64,000 nucleotides of DNA from Perilla frutescens (GCA_026008535.1 BRKX01000003.1:24108001-24172000); one strand, 5' to 3'. Shown: positions 1 to 11,800, counted from the first letter of the stretch. Made by a program: numbers and translations. The notes: generated from the sequence alone by a model not told the origin.

Positions 1-770
1 TTGTGGCCAATATTGGCCTTATGGTGGTATGCCATGTTGCTCATAACTTAGGGTCCCATGGCCTTGTTGAATTATCCGTGTACCTATCTCCATGAACATA
101 CTATCCAATCTGAGCTCTTCTGCAGCTATCTCCACTGCGAATTGTTGATCATTATCGACAATGATAGATATTAAGTTCATAGCTTCTTCTGGAGTTTTGT
201 TTATCAAAGCACCTCCACTCGCTGCATCAATCATGCTCCTATTAGAAGGCACAAGTCACTTCATAAAAATGCAATATTAGCATATGATTAGGTATTTGAT
301 GATTTGGGCATACATAACATAATCTTAGAAATCGTTCCCAATAAAAATGAAATGATTCACGAATCCCTTGTTTAATTCCATATATTTCTTTCCTTATGAT
401 TGCCATCTTATATGAAGAAAATTATTTTTCCAGAAACTTTATTTTCATCTCTTTCCAATTAGTTATGGAACAAGGTTTTAAGCTAAATAATCAATCTCTA
501 GCACCATTTTGTAATAAAAATGGAAATTCTTGCAATTTAATATATCCAGCCATGTTCCCTTATACATGAATGGATGAACAAACAAATTCAAAGTATCTCA
601 AATGTTTATGTGGATCATCGCCATGTCAACCATTAAATTTAGGCAATATATGAATAAAATCATGATAAAGTTCAAATTGTTCAGTAATTTTGGGCAAGGT
701 TATGCACAACTCTAAGTTCACATCATAAGAAAATGCTAACTCCCTGAGAGTATGATTTTCAACAGCCATT
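1..770 (-). pseudogene. Ty3/gypsy gag remnant (cut by window edge)
   Basis: Minus-strand translation resembles plant Ty3 capsid (gag) proteins. Reading from about 640 leftward I see DDPHKHL, then EFPF, a Y/FWERF-like stretch, FYE, and finally SMIDAASGGALINKTPEEA (about 252-180), a signature of the plant retrotransposon gag domain. Gag would form the virus-like particle in the cytoplasm. The frame is interrupted by several stops; the only sizeable open piece is 252-19 (77 codons). The primer-binding site and LTR lie just to the right, as expected for the 5' end of a minus-strand element. Protease and pol, if present, lie outside the window. The stretch 770-925 is A-rich leader with nothing recognisable. 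The family call is firm; the Athila/Tat-type assignment is inferred from the gag motif and primer site. Confidence 0.75.
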
Positions 771-924
771 TTTTCCTGTTCCTCACGCCTTCTCCATTTT
801 TTTCCTTAATTCTCTTCTTGTTACTTTCAATATTTTTTTCAGACTAACCTGCAAGAGAAGAAAGAAAAAAAAAATAGAAATGGAAAACAAAGCAAATGGA
901 TGGAAAAAAAATAACTAATCCCGT

Positions 925-942
925 TCCCCGACAACGGCACCA
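925..942 (-). other. Primer-binding site, tRNA-Asp type
   Basis: On the minus strand the sequence TGGTGCCGTTGTCGGGGA matches the 3' end complement of plant tRNA-Asp (TGGCGCCGTTGCCGGGGA) with two changes. It lies a few bases inside the LTR, where first-strand synthesis would start. This fixes the element as minus-strand with its 5' LTR to the right. Confidence 0.75.
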
Positions 943-946
943 ATTT

Positions 947-2087
947 TGATGCACTGTCGTCACGCACCCAAAATAAATTTGTTCTTCTGAATGCCCAAAT
1001 GGGTGTAGTAGGTGGAAAGCACAGGTCGAATCCTCAGTAATTCTTCTTTCTGCTGTAACTTTGGGGGATTTTGAGAGAGAGTTTAATATATTAATAAACT
1101 GAAACTAAAAGGTAAACAAGATCAATAATAAATAAATCCAGATGAAATCACAAAGTCACATTGGTATGCCCACGTCGATCATTGATGCATAAATAATATC
1201 CACACGATCAAATAAATCAGTTATGGTATAAAGGAACCCGCTGACGCATTCCTCATTTCTCCTTAAGTGTTATCGAATAAAAGAACCCTAATTATTCGAC
1301 TTCTTCTCAATTAACAAACCGCAAGAACCCTTAACAGATTTAATTAATCAATAGCTTTAAGAAATAGAGAAACCCAGTTTTATATTATAGGCATACCGAC
1401 CCGTATGTCCACAATATCCCCTTATGCCCATTGACAAATAAAGTTAATTCTACCACTTATAAAATCAATTCAACAATTATAGATCTATCGATTCTAATTA
1501 GTTTTAGACCTTAACTAATCAATTGCATATTGCGCACTACACAACTAATTAATTAAGAACATAATCCTGCTATCTCGGAGTATTAAAAGGTACAAGCATG
1601 TGAATTTGTATAAAGAAATTTGATCTCACGATATTGGCATATAAAAAACTAATGTGATTTCATTCCAAAAATAACTTACTCACTCATATCAAAACAACAC
1701 AAGCGATCATTATAAAATACAATAACTAACGATTAAACTAAATTGATCGCTATTCTAGAAAACTATACAGAACGGGATCTCTCTTCCAACTTGGATCACA
1801 AAGCTTATATAGGCAAATTGTCTTCATCAATAATTAAGAGAATTAAATCTCATTAAGGGCATATCGTGATACTAGCTATTGTGATTCCGATTCTTTGCCC
1901 AAAACCGATCATTCATCCCTCCTTTAATATCTTGATGATTCTCCTTCCTTATTTGCAGGTTTTTTCCATTTTTATGATTTAGACCTTCCATCTCTACATT
2001 ATTTCTGCAATAACCAATAAGATAATGATTTAAGTCTTAAATATATAAAAATATATATAATTAATATGCAATATTTAAAACTTATCA
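947..2087 (-). repeat. 5' LTR of the left Ty3 element
   Basis: This non-coding block begins a few bases beyond the primer site with TGATGCACTG and can be closed at ...AACTTATCA (2087), giving TG...CA ends of about 1.14 kb. On the minus strand the start TGATAAG matches the start of the LTR at 30840-32254, another tRNA-Asp-primed element. The right border is inferred from that similarity, since the partner LTR lies outside the window. The left edge could be 947 or 950. Confidence 0.5.
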
Positions 2088-2859
2088 AACACTCCATGGG
2101 AATACTTATACATTCTTCCAATAATTTGCAATAAGAATATCAATAAATTCATATTTGATATGTCATAAATCATACGCTCAATAGACATAGTGGAGACCGA
2201 CCCTAATGTGATCACATATAAACTATAACATATTCATAACATGAACATATTCATAAGTAATTGCGCCGGAGTGCCATATTCAGAAATCCTCATATGAGTC
2301 GTATCAATGCACATTGAGCAACATAAGCATAAATCATTTTTCATAGTGGACGAAAATTTAAATATAATTTCGAAAGCATTTTGGTAAGTAAACCCACCTT
2401 ATAGCTAGATTAGTTGTAGCTTTATCCGTGAATTCTCATCCGAAATCAGCTGTCGGATTAGGATCTTATACTTAAATATAGGAATAACCTTAATCGTCGT
2501 CCTAAACGGGTATCATGTTAGGACCTATACATCATAACTATATCTTAATAACATATTAATATTCTAAACATATACTATATTATAAATAAGGATCTAGGGA
2601 ACGAATCCCTAAAATAAGAGCGTAACCTGACGTCGTTTAAAGGTTGGACGGGATTCTAACTTAAAATTTATCAGAGTCCTCGATCGTAAAAATAGATGTC
2701 TTAAATTCATAGGGGAAATTATAAAACTTAATTTAAGATTTAAAGGATCATATAATATTAATATGGAAATATTGATTTATTAGATCATACATCTTAATTT
2801 CAAATTTAATCTAAATTAAGCAAAATAGATCAAATAAAAATAAGGTAAAAATATAATAT

Positions 2860-3660
2860 GATTATGTAGTCAAGAGGGCTTGAACCCTTGACCAAAAATA
2901 TTAGTAAAATAATAAGCACTTAAAAAATAGGCTAGAAGAGTTTATACAATATTAATTAAACTGTTTTAATTAAATACACTCATAAATGCTTGAACAAAAT
3001 GAGAATTATAAAATACATTAAAGTGTCTTGAACCTTGGATCTCTAGCATAAATTATATAATGTTTATATTGATTTTTGAATAAAAATGCATAAATTGTGT
3101 TCCAAAAGATTTGAACACTAAACCTAGCACAATAGAATTTAGAACATAGCCACTGGACTAAATATGATTTTCAAAAATTAAGCTTTTCATTAATTATAAA
3201 AAGGTTCAAACTAATCTTATGTTAAAAAGAATAAAAAGGATAGAAATTGCTTGAACTCCTACCATTGGGACAAGCATCATTTTCGAGAATTGTTTAATAG
3301 TTTTAATTACATAAATTTCAGAATTAATTAGGAATAAAACTATATAAAATGCATTTCATAAGTTTTGAACCTTAGACATATCATAGCAAAATCCAGAATA
3401 TAACCACTGGCCAAAAGCCATTTTCAAAAATTATAGCATATTTTTATTTAAATATAGAGAATAATTATATTGGAATAAAAATGCATAAATTGTATGTTCA
3501 AAAGAGATTTTGAACCCTTGACCTAAGTTTATTAAAATTAGATTTCCACCATTACACCATATAACAAATTTCAAAATTAAGAGCTTGAATTTAATTAAAT
3601 AAATCATAAATTGAACCTTAGACTTCATAACATAAAAATAAGAATTTATCTATTTAGACT
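2860..3660. repeat. Degenerate GAACC / CCACTGG repeats
   Basis: At least six times in about 800 bases a TTGAACC-like core recurs (near 2889, 3036, 3108, 3250, 3365, 3510, 3615). It is often followed some 40-60 bases later by CCACTGG or CCACCATTAC and a TTTTCAAAAATT stretch. Spacing is roughly 110-150 bases. Copies are too diverged for a clean unit length by eye. Confidence 0.45.
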
Positions 3661-4422
3661 ATAATTGAACTTTGAAATATATCCCAAGATTCATATTTAA
3701 TGTGTCATAAGCATATGCATCAATTAAAATTAAATTGCTACTTATAAAGATTGATCCATAGACCTTGCAATTTAATTGTAGAGATTTATTCATTAGTATA
3801 AGATCAATGTTTGATGAATATTTCCAAACTTTTTAATTATATAGATCAAACACTATATAGTATATATAAGAAAAATATAAAAGAAAAGAAAAAAAAAAAC
3901 ATAACTCATGCACACACCCACACAAACTGGACTCACACAGACATACATGTACACTAAACACACACAAAACATCAAAATAAACATATCTTCATTCTTTCAT
4001 CAATACATTCAACTTGTTAAATGTTCAAGAACACTAAATATTAAGATAAACATAATATTTTAAAAATATGTAATCAAAATAGCCCGTAAATCCACTATGA
4101 AGTACATAAAATCGAAAATAAGATACAATAACATAGAAAGAAATGAGATTTTTCAAGGCTAGGGTTAACCCTTTCCTAGATCCAAAAATAGGAAGCCTAA
4201 ATCTATAAATCTCTTAAAAATAATCATAGAAAATGAAAGGGGGGAGAAAGGGGAATTTAAAAATGGTATTGCGTGTTATAAGTTTTGCCAGAAAGGTGTA
4301 GGAGACGACGGTGACTGGCGGCGGTGGTGGCGAGGGGAGGGGTCAAGAGAGAGAAGGAAGGGGCCGTTCCCCTTTGAGAGAAGTGTGAAATGGTAAAAAT
4401 GAGGCTCAAAGTAGTATTGGGG

Positions 4423-4431
4423 GTATTTATA
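4423..4431 (-). promoter_or_regulatory. TATA box of the minus-strand LTR
   Basis: TATAAATAC on the minus strand lies about 290 bases downstream of the LTR start at 4719 and precedes a leader-like CT-rich stretch. This is a plausible core promoter of the LTR, inferred from position and sequence only. Confidence 0.45.
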
Positions 4432-4719
4432 CTCCCTCCTAAATAAACCCTAATTAGAATCTCAATTAGAGAAAAAATCATATCTTGATCAATTGAATTC
4501 TTATATTAGTGAAACCGAGTTCAAAGGATTCGTATCGACGAGCACTATTGTCTAATATATTCGTTCGTCTCGTTTTGATAATAATTGAGCCGTAAAGAAT
4601 TAAAATCATAATTGGGCTACAAAGCCCATCATTTGGTCTTTTATTAAAAATAAATGTAACTAAGTATTTGGGATCTAGAAAATTCATTGCACCTCTGTAA
4701 TTGGATTTGAGGTGTTACA

Positions 4720-5004
4720 TAAGTGTTAAACTATGTTTTTAATTAAAATTAAAAACAAAAATATATAAATTGTGTACTTAGAGATGAAAAATAAAAGGAA
4801 AAAAAAACTATAAAATTATAAAAAAATATAAAATTTATTTTTAGCTATATTATTTTTCATAACTAAGTTTGTCACTAAAATTAAAAATATTAAAAAATAA
4901 AAACAGACATTAAATTTCATCTCTAAATTAGCAATGGAAAATTTAGACTCTAATCCGTCTACCAATTTTTTTTAAAGTTAAAACGCTTTTTCTCTTTTGT
5001 AGTG
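4720..5004 (-). mobile_element. Probable CACTA transposon terminus (fragment)
   Basis: The right edge is TTTTGTAGTG, which reads CACTACAAAA on the opposite strand, the classical CACTA (En/Spm) end. Just inside are ATTAGCAATGG and TCTAATCCGTC, resembling diverged subterminal repeats of plant CACTA elements. No opposite end is visible; the left side abuts the LTR at 4719. The remaining 5005-5071 is A/T-rich and carries nothing recognisable. Confidence 0.4.
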
Positions 5005-5735
5005 TTATGTCCAAAATCCCTTAAACTCATGAAAAAAAAATATTTTTTAATACTATGGTATAAAAGTAATTCATATTGTGATACCCCGTTTCTTTTTCTA
5101 AATTATGAATTATAATTTTGGAAAATGAATTTGAATTAATATTGTTTGAATATTGATCATGTGAGTATGTTTGTATATTATGCCGTTGTTTTAATGCAGG
5201 TTGTTCCACTCGAGCTGATACGTCATAGCACGGTTACACTATGCTGATTGCATAATGGAATTTGAAATTTAACATTTAAATTGTCGAGTTACATGATAAT
5301 GAATGAGTGTGTTTATATTTAATTTTGATTTGAAATACCTCAATTTTATGTAATTTTGGTGTGTGCATTGAATGAGTAGTAAATATGTCTTGAAAATTTA
5401 AGTTGTGTATTGTATGTGTTTTCGAAAATAGCATAAATCAAGGGTCTCGCTAAGTTTCGGTAGGGTTTCATCCGGAGGTCATCACTTTTGACTCGGTTGG
5501 AGCCACGAGGCCCATAAGTACTCAAATCGAAGCTCTTTTAAAAATCTACAGTCTGAGCACGACCGGATAGCGCGACCCCATTCGAGTCGCGTTCTGAGGG
5601 GTCTACAGCGAGACCATTAAACGCGAACCCCTCGGTCGCGTGTCACCAGCTTCAGAGAGCTGTTTTTCTTTGTCTCGAATGTGACCTTCGAGCGCGACCA
5701 CCCCTAGGCCGCGCCCCGTTTCAGAAATTCCAACC

Positions 5736-5743
5736 TATAAATA
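5736..5743 (+). promoter_or_regulatory. TATA box of Gypsy-1 5' LTR
   Basis: TATAAATA is followed by a CT-rich leader and repeated at the same place in the 3' LTR (12489-12496). It probably marks the U3/R boundary. Confidence 0.6.
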
Positions 5744-6628
5744 CAACACTTTACTCATTTCCTCTTCATTTCTTACTTCATTTGGGCGATTCATCTTCCA
5801 AATTCTCTCAACATCTTCTTCTAGTTTTGGAGTGGAATCTCCCATCATCATCCATCAACTAAGGTACGTAACCCCTATATCTCTTCTACTTGGGGATTAA
5901 ACACCCATTTCTTGTTGAATCAAACATAGGGTTTGTTTCCAAAAATTAGGGGTTTTCAATTCTATTGATCTCCATGCTTTGATATCTCAAACATATGGTT
6001 TATTTACTCCATTGAAGCTATATGTGTTGTTAAATTGAAATCTCCATGGTTCATTGTTACTGGGGTTTGGATTTTTACCCTAATTTCCCCTTATTTGTTG
6101 ATGTTTGATTGGAGGAGTTGTGATGTCTTTATGAAGTTGATTTTCATGTATGTTAGAGCCCTAGGATGAAGGTATTTGTATTTGAAATGTTGGGTTTAAA
6201 GGATTTAAATTGAGTCATGATTATGTGGCTTAAATGTGTGCACGTAACGTGTTTGATTAAATATTTCAAAGAGTTTTAATGTGTATTTTGAGTCCAAAAT
6301 CATATTATGAGTTGGTATATCCATGATTGTGTATATGGATATGTTTGAAGACCTTAAAGTAAAGTATAGCATGAGTTTGGTCAAAGTTATGATTTATTTG
6401 TATAACTCGACATCTAAAGTGAAAAGGGAATTGAAAGGTGCTTGGTGACGTATTGGGGCTTGAGGTGGGCAACTTGTGCACGGCTAAGGAGTATTTCAAA
6501 GGTTGAGAATTGTGAAAGCGTCTCATAAGGTGGGGTAACTCTAAACTGTGAACACGTGTAAGGTTATAGTTATTGTTGTACTTTGATTGTATAAGTATGA
6601 AGGGTCTTCGGACCAGAGATAAAAGAGA

Positions 6629-6680
6629 TCCTTCGGGGTCGACAAAGAGATCCTTCGGGGTCGACAAAGAGACCCTTCGG
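6629..6680 (+). repeat. 22-bp tandem repeat in Gypsy-1 5' LTR
   Basis: The unit GAGATCCTTCGGGGTCGACAAA occurs in two full copies plus a partial third here. The 3' LTR (about 22658-22700) has one copy fewer. This is an expansion or contraction since insertion. Confidence 0.7.
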
Positions 6681-7489
6681 GGCAGAGATCCTTTGAGATC
6701 GAATATAGACCTGTTAATGTCCTCCCTGGGGGGTAGTATGTCTACGGGCATCCCTACAGGGCCAAAGATGTTCATTAACGGGGGCATCATGATGTTTAGA
6801 CCCTACGGGGTTGAGACTAGTCTGCACAAAGTAAAGAAAAGTCTATATGTTATATTTTCACTTGTGCAATTGACTATAACTGTTTACAGTGTTCCCCACT
6901 GAGTATGTTGTTAAATACTCACCACATTCATTCAATGAATTTCAGGTTGAGGAGTCGGAGCCCGAGTAGGAGCGTTGTGACCACAAGAGAACCCCACAAG
7001 CTTGTGTTTAATTTTGCTTGCTTTTGAATATGCATATTATTAGTGTTATTACATTGATCATTCTTTCTGTTTTATGAACAACGATTATTGGGGATGAGAA
7101 TAGCCCGATCTTTGTGGTTATGCTATGTTTAACTTGATATAACATGTCAATTATTTAAAGGCGGGTCGGTTGACCTAGGAGCCTATGTTGTGTAAATATA
7201 GGTTGTTGAATTCTTATGCTATGTTTGTTAATTTAGGGTACTAGACGGGCGGGTTGTTTAAGACCTATGAGCCCGATAGGTTGGATGATTGCATGAATGA
7301 TGTGGATAGGTTTATTAGATGCTTCTACTTAAATTCATGTTGTGTGACAGGGTAGATTCGATGGGTTGCATGTTATAATTGTGGAAGAAAATTTATATTC
7401 GGAATTATGATGTTATTTTCTCATAATGAAATTTGACCTTAGCTTCCGCTCAATCTATTAAGAGAACGCAAACGTATGTAAATGAATTA

Positions 7490-7625
7490 TATGTTTAGTG
7501 ACGTGGCCAAAAGGAGTAGTTTGGGGCGTTACAAGTATGTTTAGTGACGTGGCCAAACGGAGTAGTTTGGGGCGTTACAAGTATGTTAAGTGACGTGGCC
7601 AAACAGAGTGGTTTGGGGCGTTACA
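7490..7625 (+). repeat. Triplicated LTR 3' end of Gypsy-1
   Basis: A unit of about 45 bases, TATGTTTAGTGACGTGGCC followed by AAACGGAGTAGTTTGGGGCGTTACAAG, is present three times in tandem. It is also three times in the 3' LTR (about 23503-23637). Each copy ends in the LTR terminus sequence GGGGCGTTACA and contains the motif ACGTGGC. Confidence 0.75.
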
Positions 7626-7628
7626 AAT

Positions 7629-7641
7629 TGGTATCAGAGCA
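7629..7641 (+). other. Primer-binding site, tRNA-iMet type
   Basis: TGGTATCAGAGCA lies three bases after the LTR end and is the standard plant initiator-Met tRNA primer site. The region 7642-8150 that follows should hold gag but shows only AT-rich leader-like sequence. It includes a tandem duplication of GAATGGTCCGAAGTTGGACA (about 7864-7917). Confidence 0.85.
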
Positions 7642-8149
7642 GGTCCACGCTCCTGCAGACTTGTTCTGTGTGGGTTTGATTTATGTATGAGAAATGTGGG
7701 TGGTTGTTCACAACGGCTACTCGGCTTGACTCCGATCCTAAGGTATGTACTTTTAAAGATTTTCAAGTATGAGTAATATGGAATGGGGGTGTGTATTATA
7801 GAGTGTGTCGGGAAAGAAGTTAAAGAGTTGAATAAATCGTGATAGCATGATAAAGAAAAGAAAGAATGGTCCGAAGTTGGACAAAAGAAAAGAAAAGAAT
7901 GGTCCGAAGTTGGACAATAAAGATGAATGAATTGTATCTGCTGTCACGATCAACTATGATGTTTTAAAAATTCTCGATACACGCTTTAAAGAAATGAAAT
8001 CTTGAAAGTTGTGTGCTTTCTTGATTATGAAATGATGAAAAGTGCTTTAGTAGTCCTCGAATTAGCCTTAAGAATGACATTAACTTAACGAGCTAGTGTG
8101 CCATGAAGCTATTCCGAGCTTAGCATTTCATGCAAAGATAGTGGTGAAT

Positions 8150-9850
8150 TGTTAAAGAGATTAATATTCCTTCGGGAAAAGAAGTTTCTTCTAGCAAGTT
8201 GGAGTATGGCCTGAAGCCAGAAATCAATAATAAAGTGCTGAGAGCAGATCTTCATGTCTTGGAGATGCATGATTTCGACGTAATCCTAGGTATGGATTGG
8301 TTGAGTGGGAACCATGCCGTGATTTGATGTCATGACCGTGAGGTCAAATTTGATTTTTCGGGAGAGCCTAAGTTAATCTTTTATGGTGCAAGAACGAGAT
8401 CAACTCAGAGAATCATTACAACAATGAAGGCAATGAAGTTGTTGAAGAAGAAAGGATGTCAGGGATTTATCGTTAGCATAGTGGAGTCAAGGTCCACTAA
8501 GGTGCAAGTGCCAAACGTGCCAGTGGTGAATGAATTTTCCGACGTATTTCCAAACGAGTTGCCAGGGATTCCTCCTAACCGTCAGATCGAGTTCACCATC
8601 GACCTAGTGCCAGGTACGTCACCAATATCTAAGGCTCTGTATAGAATGGCGCCAAAGGAGTTGCAAGAGCTCAAAGTTCAACTTCAGGAGTTGCTTGACA
8701 ACAAACTAATCTGACCGAGTGTTTCACCATGGGAGCACCTGTGCTATTCGTGAAGAAAAAGGATGGATCAATGCGGATGTGCATCGATTATAGATAGTTG
8801 AATTGGTTAACGATCAAGAACAAGTATCCGCTGCCGAGAATTGAAGATTTATTTGATCAACTGAAGGGAGCCGGTGTGTTTTCAAAGATCGATTTGAAGT
8901 CCGGCTATCATCCATTGAGGATCAAGGAGAGTGACATCCCAAAGACGGCATTTAGAATGCGTTATGGGCATTATGAGTTCACGATGGTGCCTTTTTGATT
9001 GTCTGATGCACCGGGAGTCTTCATGGACTTGATGAATCGAGTGTTCCATCCGTACCTCGACCAATTCATGATAGTTTTCATTGATGATATATTGATTTAT
9101 TCGAGAAGCAAGGAGCAGCATGCTGAGCATCTCAGAATCGTATTGGAGACGCTAAGGAAATGAGAGTTGTATGCAAAATTTTCAAAATGCGGTTTCTGGT
9201 TAGAACGAGTGGCATTCCTTGGCCACGTGGTGACATCAAATAGAATCGAAGTAGACCCATCAAAGGTGGAAGCCATAGCAATTGGAAGACACCGTCGAAT
9301 GTTAATAAAGTCCGAAGTTTCCTAGGATTGGCGGGCTACTATAGAAGATTTATTGAGGGGTTTTCCAAGACATTGAGTCCTTTGACGAGATTAACAAGGA
9401 AGGATGAGAAGTTCTAAGGGAGTGAAAAGTGTGAACAGAGTTTTCAAGAATTGAAGCGACGTCTCGTGTCAGCCTTAGTGTTGATCATCCCTGATGGAAC
9501 TGAAGGCTTTGTCATTTACAGTGACGCCTCGAAGTAAGGACTTGGGTGTTCTGATGCAACATGGAAAGGTAGTGGCGTATGCATCAAGACAGTTGAAGGT
9601 GCACGTGTATAATTATCCGACGCATGATCTCGAACTAGCTGTTGTAGTTTATGCATTGAAGATTTGGAGGCAAGTGCGAGATTTACACCGACGACAAAAG
9701 CTTGAAGTACTTCCTCACCCAGAAGGAGTTGAATTTGCGTCAAATAAGATGGTTGGAGTTGGTGAAGGATTACGACTGTACGATCTTATGTCATCATGGA
9801 AAGGAGAATGTTCTAGCTGATGTTTTGAGCCGAAAGAGCTATTTTCTAAC
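8150..9850 (+). pseudogene. Gypsy-1 pol: protease end, reverse transcriptase, RNase H
   Basis: Translation shows, in order, the end of a Ty3 aspartic protease (FDVILGMDWLS near 8275-8305), the protease-RT linker and RT start (NEFSDVFPNELPGIPP near 8530), RT core motifs (FSKIDLKSGYH, RYGHYEF) and the catalytic FIDDILIYSR (about 9077-9106). Then come YAKFSKCGFWL and an RNase H domain (VIYSDAS, YASRQL, ENVLADVLSR). These would make element cDNA in the particle. It is dead: in-frame stops at 8712, 8795, 8996, 9161, near 9415 and near 9536, plus a one-base loss near 8730. Some stops fit CGA or CAG changing to TGA or TAG. The protease active-site part and gag are missing. Close relatives are Tekay/Del chromoviruses, judged from sequence alone. 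Confidence 0.88.
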
Positions 9851-11219
9851 CAAGCGAAGCCATTTGAAGTTCAACCGACGTGTGCCATTCCATACCAACC
9901 TCGCCAAGAAGAAGATATGTGGTGCTCAAGAAAGAGGAGAACCGAATAAGAAGATCGTTAAGAAGATAGACCTAGTATTCGGTAGATTGAGAGTTTCAGT
10001 ATGATAGAAGTTTTTGTTGAGTCTTTTTATTCATTCTCGTGTTAATAGAATCGATTTGTTCATTCTCTTTTGGAATCGATTTGTTCATTCTCTTTTGGAA
10101 TCGATTTGTCCTCTTGATAATTGAATCAATTGCCCTTCAATAGCTTCGCATCAATTGAAATTCTCCATTTGTACCATTTGAAATTCTTTGATTATATCCA
10201 CTGGGATAATTTGCAATCTTTTGAATGATACTTCTTTGATCATCAAGAATTAGTAATGGCATTTCCTTGATAGGCTATGATGTCGCCCTTGTGAAAATAT
10301 TTTAGTACGGTTTTCAGTTGCTAACCGTTGATTCCTTCATATCTTTGTCATATGCAAGAACCCTTCAAGTTTATAAGTCCTCTAAAAAGGTAATGTTTTT
10401 GACATATATAACCTAGTGTTATATCTCTTTCAGTTTTTGAGCTTGTTAAAGAATTGTTGATCAAGATAAAGCCCTCACTCTGAGGCATTCGTTTATTCTG
10501 TTCTCACTCATAGAACTCAAGTGTGGATCTCAGAATAGAGCAGAGAGTTTATGGCAGTATTCCTTTTAGTCAAGGTTGGAAGAATAAGAGATATTATTTC
10601 CTAGTAGGAAGTAGAATCGAAGTAAGCGCTAGATGGTATTCTCTAAAGTTTAGGATGTGCGTTTCCAAGAAAATTTCTCAGCTCGTTGTGTTTAGAGGGG
10701 ATCTAAGGAATGTCGGTGTGTAAGTTCCGAGCACGTAGTTAAAAGTCCAGACGTGCGATCGTTACGCCTGCAAGCGAAGGTGACCACCATCAGGAGCCAC
10801 GACGTCAGACGACTACTCTAAGAAAAAGAGGCAACTGCGATGAAGAAGTTTAGATTTAAGTTGCGTTGAGAGTCTAAGAAGCACATCACGAAGTACGTCC
10901 CAAGAAGACAAAGAAGTCGAACCTCAGGAAGTAAGATGGAGATAAAGCGAGTTTTCAACGTGATAGAATGTGCAAGGAACCATCGATGTAAGTTCCTGAT
11001 TATTCGCGTTTGACGTCTAGTTCAAGTTCATTGAAGTTTCTCAAAGCTGAGAGAAGTAAAGTCAGAAGCAAAAGTAAAGCCAAGCAAGATAAAAGAAGGA
11101 TGGACTCGTTGAGACCGTACGTCCAGTGCTCAAGGAGCAAGTTTAGTGAATTTTTCTTTTATTCTGTTGCTCGAATAGTTTCTATAGGTTCGCTCGAATA
11201 CAAGATTATAAGGAGATCG
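9851..11219 (+). other. Gypsy-1 internal stretch, integrase core not recognisable
   Basis: The integrase zinc finger and DDE core should lie here in a chromovirus. I see no HHCC or D-D-E motifs in any frame. What is present is a 25-bp tandem repeat, AATCGATTTGTTCATTCTCT plus five more bases (about 10048-10110), and purine-rich sequence from 10800 to 11200. Either the core was deleted and replaced, or it decayed beyond visual recognition. Confidence 0.5.
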
Positions 11220-11800
11220 TGTTAAGTGATGTTTCGAGAGAGATTTCACAGGGAAGAAAAGATAGAAGATGCTCAAGATTTGAAGAAGATAAGAAGAAGA
11301 ATCAAGATAGCTCAAAATCATCAGAAATCCGATGCCGACGTAAAGAGAAAAGATGTGAGCATTGAGATTGGTGACAAGGTATTCTTGAAGATTGCACCAA
11401 TGAGAGGAGTGACTAGATTTGGGAAAAAGGGTAAGTTGCAGCCACGTTATGTGGGATCATTCGAGATTCTAGAAGAAAATAGGTGAAGTTGCCTATTGCC
11501 TAGCACTACCTCCGGTTTTGGCGGGTGTGCACGATGTTTTCCAAGTGTCGTTGCTTAGACGATACGTGTTTGATCCCAGTCATATCATTTTATATGACAC
11601 AGTACAAGTCTCTTAAGATAAGATGTATGAAGAAGTCCCAGTTCCCGTGATAGATTGAAGAGTTCACATTCTTCAAACCCGTGGGGTTCCCCTAATTAAA
11701 GCGCAGCAGAGTCGAAGTGGACCCGTAGAGGCCACTTGAAAGAAAGAAGTTGATATTATAGCTCGATATAAAAATTTATCAGAGATGTTAGGCTAATTTC
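11220..11800 (+). pseudogene. Gypsy-1 integrase C-terminal part with chromodomain-like tail
   Basis: The open stretch 11226-11486 encodes the integrase C-terminal signature GDKVFLKIAPMRGVTRFGK followed by GKLQPRYVGSFEIL. After a frame slip near 11484 it continues EVAYCLALPPVLAGVHDVFQ and LLRRYVFDPSH. Beyond a stop near 11613 the translation MYEEVPVPVID, GVPLIKA and EATWKKEVD resembles the chromodomain-like tail of Tekay/Del chromoviruses, which is thought to steer integration to chromatin. At least two stops and one frameshift make it non-functional. It ends about 30 bases before the polypurine tract. Confidence 0.75.

Larger units (their letters stand above)
2088..4719 (-). repeat. LTR of a second Ty3 family (solo or truncated)
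   Basis: The right end (minus-strand start) is TGTAACACCTC at 4719, the typical start of plant chromovirus LTRs and close to the TGTAACACCCC start of the LTR at 42057. A TATA box on the minus strand (4423-4431) is followed by a CT-rich leader with GC-rich stretches at 4300-4340. The U5-side half (2860-3660) carries degenerate repeats. No primer site or coding region accompanies it, so it is probably a solo or truncated LTR. The left border is not resolved; it may have been cut where the left-hand Ty3 element sits. Small open frames here, such as 4257-4481, have no family resemblance and are treated as non-coding. Confidence 0.45.
5077..7625 (+). repeat. 5' LTR of Gypsy-1
   Basis: This 2,549-bp LTR starts TGTGATACCCC and ends GGGGCGTTACA. 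It matches 11830-13286 joined to 22572-23638 almost throughout. It holds a TATA box near 5736, a GC-rich stretch upstream of it (5560-5720), a short tandem repeat (about 6629-6680) and a triplicated 3' end (7490-7625). Open frames inside it, such as 6573-6902 and 6305-6790, recur in the other LTR without any known domain and are not annotated. Confidence 0.88.

Noticed and set aside
925..942. Possible tRNA-Asp gene at the primer-like match
   Set aside because: Only the 3' 18 bases match and there is no cloverleaf upstream; position beside an LTR shows it is a primer-binding site.
6305..6902. Open frames on both strands in Gypsy-1 LTR (161 and 109 codons), repeated near 22576-22915 and 13055-13411
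   Set aside because: They overlap in opposite directions, lie in non-coding LTR, and owe their length to a short tandem repeat. No known domain.
7490..7625. CRISPR-like direct repeats
   Set aside because: Repeats are adjacent without unique spacers and lie at the end of a plant LTR.
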